This document shows positions 1 to 5,783 of a stretch of 7,452 bases of DNA, in pieces. The position numbers and the translations under genes were made by a program. The first letter of the stretch is position 1; each line of letters begins with the position of its first letter. The notes under the pieces are model-generated. The model was not told where the DNA came from. It was given only the letters and a program-made list of their open reading frames with translations, and did no database searches. Origin of the DNA: Streptosporangiaceae bacterium (GTDB taxonomy: Bacteria; Actinomycetota; Actinomycetes; Streptosporangiales; Streptosporangiaceae); NCBI GenBank assembly GCA_030041195.1, contig JASHOI010000126.1, positions 1 through 7,452 of the forward strand, read 5' to 3'.

Positions 1-2
1 AG

Positions 3-809
3 TCATACCCCGACTACCCCGGCTACGCCGACGCCACGCTGGCCGAGGCACCCCCGCTGTACGGGCCCGGCTGGCAGCAGCCGGCACAGCCGCCGCTGGG
101 GGTCCCGCCCGGGCCGCCCGGGCCAACCGGGCAGGGTGGGCCACGCGGGCCGGGCGGCGATTTCATCAGCCGGCTGCGCGGGGCTTACCCGCAGCGCGGT
201 TCGCTGCCCGCCGGCAAGAGGCTCGTCTTCTCCGTCGCCGCGCTGGCCGTCGTCATCGTGGGGGTCGTCGTCGGCCTGCTTGTGTCCGGCGGGTCGTCGC
301 CGAGCACGCCCGCGGCGTCGTCGCACCCCGCCTCCCCGGCGCCCTCGGCACCGGCGGGCAGCACTGCATCCCGGCAGGCAGCCGCCGTGAGCAGCCTGCT
401 GGTCTCCAGCGCGGCCACCCGCCGGTCGCTGGAGGACGCGGTCAGCGAGGTCCGTAACTGCTCAAACCTGCGCAGCGCGACCAGCCAGATCCAGGCCGTG
501 GCCAGCCAGCGCAGCGCCGAATATCGCCGGGCGTCGGCGCTGTCCATGGCCGCCCTGGCCAATGGCACGGTGGTGAAGTCAGACCTGCTCGCCGCGCTGC
601 GAGCCTCGCGAGACGCCGACCGGGACTACCTCGCGTGGGCCCGCCAGCAGCTGCGTTCCGGGTGCACACCGGCCAGCCAGTCGGGTTCCTACAACGCCGC
701 GTTCAGCGCGGACGAGCAGGCAGGCTCGGCCAAGCAGGCGTTCGTCCAGGTGTGGAACCCGGTCGCGGCCAAGTACGGCGAGCCGCAGGAATCGCCCGGG
801 GACATCTAG
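3..809 (+). CDS. Partial single-pass membrane protein with a proline-rich cytoplasmic tail and an extracytoplasmic helical domain
   Basis: The reading frame is open from the left edge (first full codon at base 3) to a TAG at 807-809, so the start lies outside the window. An internal ATG at 258 would cut off the membrane segment and is rejected as the start. The visible 268 residues begin with a Pro/Gly/Tyr-rich stretch, typical of disordered cytoplasmic tails in actinobacterial membrane proteins. A Lys-Arg pair (216-221) precedes a strongly hydrophobic helix (about 222-284), giving an N-in, C-out topology by the positive-inside rule. Then follows a Ser/Ala/Pro linker (about 288-372) and an Ala/Arg/Gln-rich, probably helical domain. 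That domain has only two cysteines (codons 459-461 and 663-665), which could form one disulfide outside the cell. I recognise no family. The gene ends 7 nt from the convergent aminopeptidase gene. Existence is well supported; function is unknown. Confidence 0.8.
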   Translation, partial: SYPDYPGYADATLAEAPPLYGPGWQQPAQPPLGVPPGPPGPTGQGGPRGPGGDFISRLRGAYPQRGSLPAGKRLVFSVAALAVVIVGVVVGLLVSGGSSPSTPAASSHPASPAPSAPAGSTASRQAAAVSSLLVSSAATRRSLEDAVSEVRNCSNLRSATSQIQAVASQRSAEYRRASALSMAALANGTVVKSDLLAALRASRDADRDYLAWARQQLRSGCTPASQSGSYNAAFSADEQAGSAKQAFVQVWNPVAAKYGEPQESPGDI

Positions 810-816
810 CGGCCGG

Positions 817-2112
817 CTACCCGGGGACCAGGAACGCCCGCAGCGCCGCGATCATCATCGCCGGGTCTTCGGCGCCGGCCAGCTCACGCGCGGAGTGCAT
901 GGCGAGCGCCGGGTTGCCGACGTCGACGGTGGGCATCGCCAGCCCGCCGGCCACGTACGGCCCGATCGTCGACCCGGTCCGCACGCCGCTGCGCATGACG
1001 AAATACTGCACCGGCACGTTGGCCTGCTCTGCGGCCAGCACGAACGCGGCGTGCGTGTTCGCGTCGGTCGCGTACAGCACGTTCGCGTTCATCTTCAGGA
1101 TCGGGCCGCCGTTGAGCGCGACCTGGTGCTCAGGCTCGTGCTTGTCCGGGTAGTTCGGGTGGGTGGCGTGCCCCATGTCCGCCGACACGTGGATCGACCC
1201 GGCGACCGCGCGCAGGAACTCGTCACGCGTCCCTCCCCTGGCGAGCACCGAGCGCTCCAGCTGCCGGCCCAGCCAGGCGCCGCGCGCTCCGGTTGCGGAC
1301 ACGCTGCCGATCTCCTCGTTGTCGAACAGGACCAGCGCGCTGACGTGCTCGCCGGCCGGCTCGCGGGCGCTCGCGGCCAGCGCCGCCACGCAGGCGTGCG
1401 CGCAGCCAAGGTCGTCGAGCCTGCCCGAGCTCACGAACTCCTCGTCCGCCCCGGTCAGCGAGCCCCCGGTCAGGTCGTACGTCATCAGGTCATGGCTCAG
1501 CACGTCCTCTGGCGGCACGTCAAGCTCGGTCCCGATGAGGGCCCTGAACGCTCCGATTTCGGGCGGGCCGAGCGACCATATCGGAGCCAGGTGCAGCTGC
1601 GGATCCAGCTTCAGGCCCGAGCTGGCCCGCAGGTCCTGGTCGAGGTGGATGGCCAGCTGCGGCACCCGGAGCAGCGGCCGGTCGATGTGCAGCAGCCGGG
1701 TCTGCGGGCCGCCGGGGGTGCGCACGACAACCCGGCCGGCCAGCCCCAGGTCGCGGTCCAGCCACGAATTCAGCAGCGGGCCGCCGTAGATCTCGACGCC
1801 GAACTGGCGGATGCCGGCCGCGCCGGTGTCCGGGCGCGGCTTGATCCGCAGGTTCGGGCTGTCGGTGTGCGCGCCGAGCAGCCGGAACGGCGCTTCCGGG
1901 GCAGCCCCCTGCGGGACCACCCAGGCGAACAGCGACCCGCCATCGATCGTCACGTAACGGCCCGTTTCCGACGGCCACCGCTGGCCGAGGCCGACCTCCG
2001 TGAATCCCGCCGCGGTCAGCCGGCGCAGGGCCTCAGCGGCGGCATGATAGGGCGACGGCGAGGCGTCGATGAAACTGATCAGGTCGAGTGCGGTGTCACG
2101 GGAGTCGGTCAC
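817..2112 (-). CDS. apeB: M18 family aspartyl aminopeptidase
   Basis: A zinc-dependent aminopeptidase of family M18, which removes N-terminal acidic residues (Asp/Glu) from peptides in the cytoplasm. The 431-residue length is typical of bacterial members, and no signal peptide is present. The family landmarks appear in order: GAHTDSPNLRIKP with metal ligand H82; RLDDLG with bridging D233; DNEEIGS with catalytic/metal E266 and E267; SADMGHATHPNYP with D312; and, near the C-terminus, AMHSARE with H406. These match the ligand set of the dinuclear centre known from eukaryotic aspartyl aminopeptidase. The segment RSGVRTGSTIGP (374-385) is also characteristic. The start is GTG at 2112; no in-frame ATG lies nearby and no clear Shine-Dalgarno is visible. 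It begins 25 nt after the stop of the upstream lipoprotein gene, so co-transcription is likely. A 449-codon open frame on the opposite strand is a GC-bias shadow. Family assignment is secure; substrate preference is inferred from the family. Confidence 0.95.
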   Translation of the reverse strand: MTDSRDTALDLISFIDASPSPYHAAAEALRRLTAAGFTEVGLGQRWPSETGRYVTIDGGSLFAWVVPQGAAPEAPFRLLGAHTDSPNLRIKPRPDTGAAGIRQFGVEIYGGPLLNSWLDRDLGLAGRVVVRTPGGPQTRLLHIDRPLLRVPQLAIHLDQDLRASSGLKLDPQLHLAPIWSLGPPEIGAFRALIGTELDVPPEDVLSHDLMTYDLTGGSLTGADEEFVSSGRLDDLGCAHACVAALAASAREPAGEHVSALVLFDNEEIGSVSATGARGAWLGRQLERSVLARGGTRDEFLRAVAGSIHVSADMGHATHPNYPDKHEPEHQVALNGGPILKMNANVLYATDANTHAAFVLAAEQANVPVQYFVMRSGVRTGSTIGPYVAGGLAMPTVDVGNPALAMHSARELAGAEDPAMMIAALRAFLVPG

Positions 2113-2137
2113 CGGTACATCATGTCGCGCGACCGGC

Positions 2138-3337
2138 TCAGAACGTCACCGGGTGCCAGGCCAGGCCGGCGTCCCAGGTCAGGTACATCCGGCTGCCCTG
2201 CGCCGGGCTGCCCTCGATCGCGGCACCCTGGGTGGGTGTGGTGAAGCCGAAGTCGCTCCAGCCCAGCCCGCCGTCGAGCAGGCGCAGCGCCTGGGTCCAG
2301 GTGCGGCCGCCGTTGCCGGACACGTCGAGCCAGGTGGCGCCCGAGGATGTGGCGATGAAGACGTGCCCGGCGCCGGGCTGCGCCAGCTGATCGAAGTTGT
2401 CACCGCCCAGCGGGGGCGCACCCTCGCGGGTGAACCGCGCCCCGCCATCGCCGGAGGCCAGCAGCACCTTCCCGGCCGATCCCATCGCCGGCTCGCCGAC
2501 GCACAGCAGCGTCAGCTGCTGCGTGCTGTATGCGGCGGCGCTCGCCATGGCGTAGCCGCTGCCGCAGGTGACCGGCTCTCTGACCCAGTTCTGGCCGGTC
2601 GGCGACGCGTACAGCCGGTCGCCCAGGATGATCCACGCGGCCGGGCCGTGCAGCGTGATCATGCCCAGCCAGGCGTCGCCGGGCACCCCGGCCGGAAGGC
2701 CCGGCACCGGTGTCCAGCGGCCGCCGGTGGCCGGGCTCTGGTAGATCGTGACCGCATTGGCCCCGGTCACCACCGCCGCGTAGACGACTCCGCCGGCCGT
2801 TTCCAGGTCACCGATGCTGCCCGGGAGCCACACGTGCCGCCAGGTCGCGCCGCCGTCGTGGGTGGCCCAGAGCTGCGAGCCGAACGCGAACCCGTCGAGC
2901 GGGTCGGCAAACCGGATGCCGCGCAGGCCGCGCTGCAGATCCGTGGCGGCGAGCGGGTACCGGGGCGCCGGGATGCCGATCCAGGACCGGCCGCCGTCGG
3001 TGGTCCGCACGACCGACGTGCACGGCTGCTCCGCGCAGGGGGCGGTGCCGAGAACCCAGCCTTCGCTGGCCGACACGAAGGTCATCGAAACCGGCTGAAA
3101 GCCGCGCGGCACCGGGCCGCCGGCCGGCCCTGAGGCGACCCGTGCCGGGCTCGTGTCGGTTACCGCGCTGCGTGCGGGGCTCGCGGTGCCGCCGCCCGGG
3201 CTGCCTTTGGTGGTGCCGGTGCTGGCGCCGGCCGGGCTCCCGGTGGCGCTGCAGGCCGCCATCGTCGTCGTCAGGAGCCCCGCGGTGACCAGCGCCAGGC
3301 CGCCGGTCACCCACCTCGTCGCGGCGTTGCGTTGCAT
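2138..3337 (-). CDS. Secreted lipoprotein with Asp-box (BNR/sialidase-type) beta-propeller repeats
   Basis: A 399-residue exported protein. The N-terminus has Arg residues, a hydrophobic core (about 12-25) and a lipobox-like M-A-A-C with lipid-acceptor Cys29; Met at -3 is slightly atypical. A Ser/Thr/Gly/Pro linker covers about 30-75. Repeated Asp-box-like motifs then occur at 112-119 (TTDGGRSW), 159-166 (THDGGATW), 201-208, 244-251, 295-302, 340-347 (SGNGGRTW) and 387-394. These seven repeats, some degenerate, suggest a seven-bladed propeller of the WD40/YVTN/BNR type, related in style to Ycf48-like and sialidase-fold proteins. No sialidase catalytic set (Arg triad, Tyr/Glu) is evident, so it is more likely a binding or scaffold protein than an enzyme. 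Cys101/Cys106 (CAEQPC) and Cys258/Cys279 could form disulfides. The ATG at 3337 is supported by a GAGAGGGGA ribosome site. It is the first gene of a probable operon with the M18 aminopeptidase. The ligand is unknown. Confidence 0.9.
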   Translation of the reverse strand: MQRNAATRWVTGGLALVTAGLLTTTMAACSATGSPAGASTGTTKGSPGGGTASPARSAVTDTSPARVASGPAGGPVPRGFQPVSMTFVSASEGWVLGTAPCAEQPCTSVVRTTDGGRSWIGIPAPRYPLAATDLQRGLRGIRFADPLDGFAFGSQLWATHDGGATWRHVWLPGSIGDLETAGGVVYAAVVTGANAVTIYQSPATGGRWTPVPGLPAGVPGDAWLGMITLHGPAAWIILGDRLYASPTGQNWVREPVTCGSGYAMASAAAYSTQQLTLLCVGEPAMGSAGKVLLASGDGGARFTREGAPPLGGDNFDQLAQPGAGHVFIATSSGATWLDVSGNGGRTWTQALRLLDGGLGWSDFGFTTPTQGAAIEGSPAQGSRMYLTWDAGLAWHPVTF

Positions 3338-3341
3338 GGCG

Positions 3342-3350
3342 TCCCCTCTC
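3342..3350 (-). promoter_or_regulatory. Ribosome binding site of the beta-propeller lipoprotein
   Basis: On the minus strand GAGAGGGGA stands 4 nt before the ATG at 3337. It is purine-rich and complementary to the 16S anti-Shine-Dalgarno, and it fixes the start of the lipoprotein so that the signal peptide is complete. Confidence 0.7.
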
Positions 3351-3544
3351 TGCTCAGCGTTAAGGAGCTATGCACCGACTGAGAGTGCGCGGGAGCCAAA
3401 ACGGATATGAGAGCGGGGAGCCCTCCCCATGCAGGAGCTGCCTCTCTGGAACGCCGGTCAGGTAGCAGAAACGCACCTTTTCCCGGTCCCTGGCTGCTCG
3501 CGGAATCCGGGCAATTCCGGCATAAATCCTCATGATCGTGTTAA

Positions 3545-3585
3545 CGGGGAATCGTGTCAGTCGTATTGACTGACACGATTCCCCG
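3545..3585 (-). terminator. Perfect long hairpin, probable intrinsic terminator of the STAS gene
   Basis: Bases 3545-3562 (CGGGGAATCGTGTCAGTC) are the exact reverse complement of 3568-3585, separated by a 5-nt loop (GTATT), giving 18 uninterrupted base pairs. The hairpin lies 24 nt beyond the STAS stop codon (3610-3612) and separates that gene from the lipoprotein operon on the same strand. After the stem on the minus strand only a short TTAACA follows, not a U-tract. Actinobacterial terminators commonly lack a U-tract, so a terminator is the best reading. A dyad operator or the hairpin of a small RNA are alternatives. Confidence 0.7.
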
Positions 3586-3609
3586 CTCTGACTACGCGTT
3601 TCCCCTGCT

Positions 3610-4023
3610 CTAGTGGCCGGCGGGGATCCGGGCCGGTGCCCCGGCCACGCCGGCCCGCTGCGGCCGGATCGCGATCGAGGGCAGCTCGCTGAGCGCCTCG
3701 TCCAGGGTCGTGAAGATCGGGATCACCTGGTCCACGCCGGTGATGCTGAACAGACGCGACAGCGTCGCCGCGGTGACGACCAGCCGCAGCTCACCGCCCT
3801 CGGCGGTGGCCCGCCGGTGCGCGAGCACGAGCACCTGCAGACCCGCGGTGTCGCAGTACGCCGTCTCGGTCAGGTCGGCCACGACCGTGGCGTGCCCGCG
3901 CGCGGCGGCGCTCAGCAGCGCCACGCGCAGCTCGCCGGCGTTGGCGATGTCGAGCTCCGCTGGCGCCCTGACCACCGGCATGCCCGAGATCGCCGTTACC
4001 GAGAATCCAGCGGGCGCTGACAT
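3610..4023 (-). CDS. STAS-domain anti-sigma factor antagonist
   Basis: A 137-residue cytoplasmic protein of the SpoIIAA/RsbV class. In known systems such proteins, when unphosphorylated, bind an anti-sigma kinase and release a stress or developmental sigma factor. The STAS fold covers about 7-115: the early strand and PAELDIANAGELR helix (21-33), the signature VVADLTETAYCDTAGLQVLV (47-66), the GGELRLVV strand (77-84) and a closing helix around TTLDEALSEL (105-114). A 22-residue tail rich in Pro/Ala/Arg follows. The signature reads D58-T59-A60-G61-L62 where Bacillus proteins have DSSGL or DSTGL: Thr59 could accept phosphate, but the second hydroxyl position is Ala. The ATG at 4023 has a GGGAGGTG ribosome site 7 nt upstream. 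No partner kinase or sigma factor is encoded in the window, so it is an orphan here. A sigma-B-like promoter candidate lies upstream at 4142-4166 and a strong hairpin follows the gene. The family is secure; the partner is unknown. Confidence 0.93.
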   Translation of the reverse strand: MSAPAGFSVTAISGMPVVRAPAELDIANAGELRVALLSAAARGHATVVADLTETAYCDTAGLQVLVLAHRRATAEGGELRLVVTAATLSRLFSITGVDQVIPIFTTLDEALSELPSIAIRPQRAGVAGAPARIPAGH

Positions 4024-4030
4024 CTTTTGG

Positions 4031-4038
4031 CACCTCCC
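4031..4038 (-). promoter_or_regulatory. Ribosome binding site of the STAS gene
   Basis: GGGAGGTG on the minus strand stands 7 nt before the ATG at 4023, a strong match to the anti-Shine-Dalgarno that confirms this start. Confidence 0.75.
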
Positions 4039-4040
4039 AG

Positions 4041-4058
4041 CCGTCCGGTCCGTCCGGT
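4041..4058. repeat. Two perfect tandem copies of a 9-bp unit upstream of the STAS ribosome site
   Basis: CCGTCCGGT occurs at 4041-4049 and again at 4050-4058 with no mismatch. It lies in the 5' leader of the STAS gene, immediately upstream of the ribosome site. It may be replication slippage or a paired protein-binding site; nothing else in the window shares the unit. Confidence 0.6.
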
Positions 4059-4141
4059 CATGCAGCCGGGGCGGGCCAGACCCGCGGGGGCAAAATCAGG
4101 GGACGGCGCGAACCCGGCCCGAGCCCCGGCTGAGTCGGCTG

Positions 4142-4166
4142 CTACCCGGCCCGCGGACGCGTAAAC
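4142..4166 (-). promoter_or_regulatory. Sigma-B/SigF-like promoter candidate for the STAS gene
   Basis: On the minus strand GTTT (4166-4163) is followed after 15 nt by GGGTAG (4147-4142). The remembered consensus for Streptomyces sigma-B and mycobacterial SigF promoters is GNNT or GTTT, 14-17 nt, GGGTAC/T. Only the last base departs from it. It lies 11 bp downstream of the Ddn-like gene's stop and would give a leader of about 110 nt before the STAS ATG. Control of an anti-sigma antagonist by its own sigma class is a known feedback design, but the motif is short and GC-rich DNA yields chance matches. Confidence 0.45.
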
Positions 4167-4177
4167 GGCGCGGCTGG

Positions 4178-4627
4178 TCAGCCAGAGCCGACGGGCTCGA
4201 GGACGAACACCGGGATCTGGCGCGTGGTCCGCTGCTGGTATTCCGCGTACGGCGGGTACGCGGCGACCGCGCGCTCCCACCACCGGGCGCGCTCGTCGCC
4301 GGTGATCTCCCTGGCGACCATCTCCTGCTTGTCCGGGCCGTCCTGCACCTCGACCCGGGGATTCTCCCGCAGGTTGTAGTACCAGAGTGGATGCGTCGGG
4401 GCCCCGCCACGCGAGGCGACGGCGGCGTAGCGGCCGTCGTGCTCCACCCGCATCACCGGCGTCTTGCGCACCTTGCCGCTGCGCGCCCCGCGGTTGGTGA
4501 TGATCACCACGGGAAGGCCGGTGTCGCGCAGCGTCGTCCCCTGCGTGCCGCCGGAACCCTCGTACTCCTCAACCTGTTCGCGTACCCAGGCCTGCGGACT
4601 CGGCTCGTAGTCACCGTCGATAGGCAT
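4178..4627 (-). CDS. Ddn-like F420 (deazaflavin)-dependent nitroreductase-family protein
   Basis: A 149-residue single-domain split-barrel protein of the F420-dependent Ddn/DUF385 family, which uses reduced coenzyme F420 as hydride donor. Hallmarks are [20 protein letters not shown] (39-58), where the Gly/Arg/Ser/Gly/Lys/Arg run contacts F420; [19 protein letters not shown] (68-86); and [20 protein letters not shown] (122-141). Compared from memory with Mycobacterium tuberculosis Ddn, Y130, Y133, Y136 and S78 correspond to Y124, Y127, Y130 and S72 here, while Y65 corresponds to Met59. The protein lacks the longer N-terminal helix of Ddn. The ATG at 4627 is chosen because family similarity begins just after it; the frame stays open upstream to 5122 but that part is the antisense shadow of the acetyltransferase gene. 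No clear Shine-Dalgarno is visible. It is divergent from the GNAT gene across 108 nt. The natural substrate (quinone, nitro compound or other) is unknown. Confidence 0.9.
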   Translation of the reverse strand: MPIDGDYEPSPQAWVREQVEEYEGSGGTQGTTLRDTGLPVVIITNRGARSGKVRKTPVMRVEHDGRYAAVASRGGAPTHPLWYYNLRENPRVEVQDGPDKQEMVAREITGDERARWWERAVAAYPPYAEYQQRTTRQIPVFVLEPVGSG

Positions 4628-4723
4628 GGCAGTAGTCAACACCGCCCGCCGAGGGCTGCGCTCGCCCAGGTCCCCCAACCCGCCCCGGCCGGCGTTGCCC
4701 GGGAGCGCACCACGGGCGGGCTC

Positions 4724-4729
4724 TAAGCT
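4724..4729 (+). promoter_or_regulatory. -10 element candidate giving a leaderless GNAT transcript
   Basis: TAAGCT matches the actinobacterial TANNNT -10 box and ends 6 nt before the GTG at 4736, which places transcription start on the G of the start codon. There is no Shine-Dalgarno upstream of this GTG, as expected for a leaderless mRNA. No good -35 is seen at 17-18 nt. Confidence 0.45.
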
Positions 4730-4735
4730 CTGGCT

Positions 4736-5200
4736 GTGCCCACGGTCGAGATCGACGTTGACGACCCGAATGCCGAGGACGTACGCGAGCTGCTGCGGCG
4801 GCATCTGGAGTTCGCCCAGGCGAACACGCCGCCGGAGGACATCCACGCGCTCGACGTGGACCAGTTCGCGGGCCCGGCGATCACCCTCTACGGCTACCGG
4901 CGCGACGGGGAACTTCTCGCGATCGGGGCGTTGAAGCAGCTCAACGGGCGGCACGCGGAGCTGAAGTCCATGCACACCGCGGCGGAGGCGCGAGGCCGCG
5001 GCATCGGCCGGGCGATGGTCGAGCACCTCATCGGCGTCGCCCGCGATCACGGCTTCAGCAGGGTGAGCCTCGAGACCGGATCCACCCCAGCGTTCGCCCC
5101 GGCCCGGTCGCTGTACGCGCAAGCCGGGTTCACGCCGTGCGGGCCGTTCGGGGACTACCCGGCAGATCGGGGCAACACGTTCATGACCCTGGCGCTCTGA
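4736..5200 (+). CDS. GNAT family N-acetyltransferase (YsnE-like)
   Basis: A 154-residue acetyl-CoA-dependent acetyltransferase, close to the minimal GNAT length. Motif A is complete: a strand ending HAELKSMHT (73-81), then the pyrophosphate-binding loop R86-G87-R88-G89-I90-G91 and helix [15 protein letters not shown]. Motif B follows with RVSLETGS (109-116), [11 protein letters not shown] (122-132) in which Tyr127 is the usual general acid, and the closing [10 protein letters not shown] and NTFMTL. The combination HALD, GALKQL, ELKSM and LETGS resembles the YsnE/PaiA-type branch as I remember it; the acceptor is not predictable from sequence. The start is GTG at 4736, with a -10-like TAAGCT 6 nt upstream and no Shine-Dalgarno, suggesting leaderless translation. 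Its 3' end overlaps the convergent kinase gene by 20 bp. Confidence 0.92.
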   Translation: MPTVEIDVDDPNAEDVRELLRRHLEFAQANTPPEDIHALDVDQFAGPAITLYGYRRDGELLAIGALKQLNGRHAELKSMHTAAEARGRGIGRAMVEHLIGVARDHGFSRVSLETGSTPAFAPARSLYAQAGFTPCGPFGDYPADRGNTFMTLAL

Positions 5201-5783
5201 GCCGCACCGCCTCGACCGCGGCGGCCACCTGCGCTGCCAGGGACGCTCCGGCGCTGCGGCGGTTATCGATGGTGAGGTGCGGCGCGGCCGGCTCGGTGCC
5301 GAGGTGCATGCTGGCCGTGAACGTCGCGAAATCCCCTAGCTTTGCCGCGTCCCGGCCCGACCCCCGGGCCTCCAGGCGGCGGCGCAGGGTTGCCGCGTCC
5401 GACCGGACCCAGACCAGGCGAACGTCCTCGCCGCCGAGGTCGGCGACCCAGGACCGCCACTGGCCTGCGTCGTGGATCTGCTGGGTGAACGGGCCGGACA
5501 GCAGCACCGGGCAGCCGTACCCGCGGATCTCGCGGGCCGTCGCGGTCATCCCGCCGTACTCGTGGATCTTGATGTGATCGTCGTACCACGGGCCCTCGCG
5601 CTCGCCCGGCGGGCGGCCGGCGGCGCGCAGGGTCGCCGCCACGAACGAGCCGTACATGGTGTCCTTGTCGAGCATCGCCGGCACCGGGTCCAGCGCGGCC
5701 AGCAGCAGCCCGGCCACCGTGGTCTTGCCCGACCCCGGCGGTCCGGCCACCACCCAGGCGGGAGCGGGCGGCCCGCCGGTCAC
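5181..5783 (-). CDS. P-loop kinase-like ATP-binding protein (AAA_33 / zeta-toxin-like fold)
   Basis: A 200-residue soluble P-loop NTPase. A textbook Walker A, G14-P-P-G-S-G-K20-T21, follows a hydrophobic strand. LDKDTMYG (38-45) occupies the position of the DxD-type substrate or Mg site of small-molecule kinases. VLLSGPF (93-99) and VRLVWVRSD (121-129) fit the central sheet, and the Arg-rich [18 protein letters not shown] (132-149) looks like the lid. This architecture is that of gluconate/shikimate kinase-like and chloramphenicol-phosphotransferase-like enzymes; the phosphate acceptor is unknown. No antitoxin-like partner is seen, so toxin function is not supported. The GTG start at 5783 overlaps the upstream stop as GTGA, indicating translational coupling to the luciferase-like gene. 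The last six codons and stop overlap the 3' end of the convergent GNAT gene. Confidence 0.87.
   Translation of the reverse strand: MTGGPPAPAWVVAGPPGSGKTTVAGLLLAALDPVPAMLDKDTMYGSFVAATLRAAGRPPGEREGPWYDDHIKIHEYGGMTATAREIRGYGCPVLLSGPFTQQIHDAGQWRSWVADLGGEDVRLVWVRSDAATLRRRLEARGSGRDAAKLGDFATFTASMHLGTEPAAPHLTIDNRRSAGASLAAQVAAAVEAVRLRAPGS

Larger units (their letters stand above)
3338..3609. other. Intergenic region between the STAS gene and the lipoprotein operon
   Basis: This 272-nt gap is the largest in the window and visibly less GC-rich than its neighbours. It holds a long perfect hairpin (3545-3585), a short inverted repeat CGGAAT-N7-ATTCCG (3501-3519), a potential three-stem structure (3409-3446) and the lipoprotein ribosome site. 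The promoter of the lipoprotein operon should lie here on the minus strand, but I could not find a convincing -10/-35 pair of HrdB, sigma-B or ECF type. No protein gene is convincingly encoded on either strand. Confidence 0.6.

Noticed and set aside
895..2244. 449-codon plus-strand open frame, longer than the aminopeptidase it opposes
   Set aside because: It is antisense to a gene with every M18 motif, its product is an Arg/Ala/Gly/Val-rich composition typical of GC-biased shadow frames, and it has no recognisable domain.
2069..3133. 354-codon plus-strand open frame opposite the lipoprotein
   Set aside because: It is Arg/Gly/Ala-rich with no motif and opposes a gene with a signal peptide and Asp-box repeats; a shadow frame.
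3368..3430. 20-codon minus-strand leader frame upstream of the lipoprotein, preceded by GAGAGG
   Set aside because: The spacer is 10 nt, the peptide has no attenuation-type codon run or recognisable sequence, and such short frames are expected by chance.
4072..4086. GCGGG-N5-CCCGC hairpin in the STAS leader
   Set aside because: Five-base G/C arms arise readily in DNA of this composition and nothing else supports a riboswitch.
4628..5122. N-terminal extension of the Ddn-like protein to 314 residues
   Set aside because: The added 165 residues are the reverse complement of the GNAT gene and match no family; similarity to Ddn starts only after ATG 4627.
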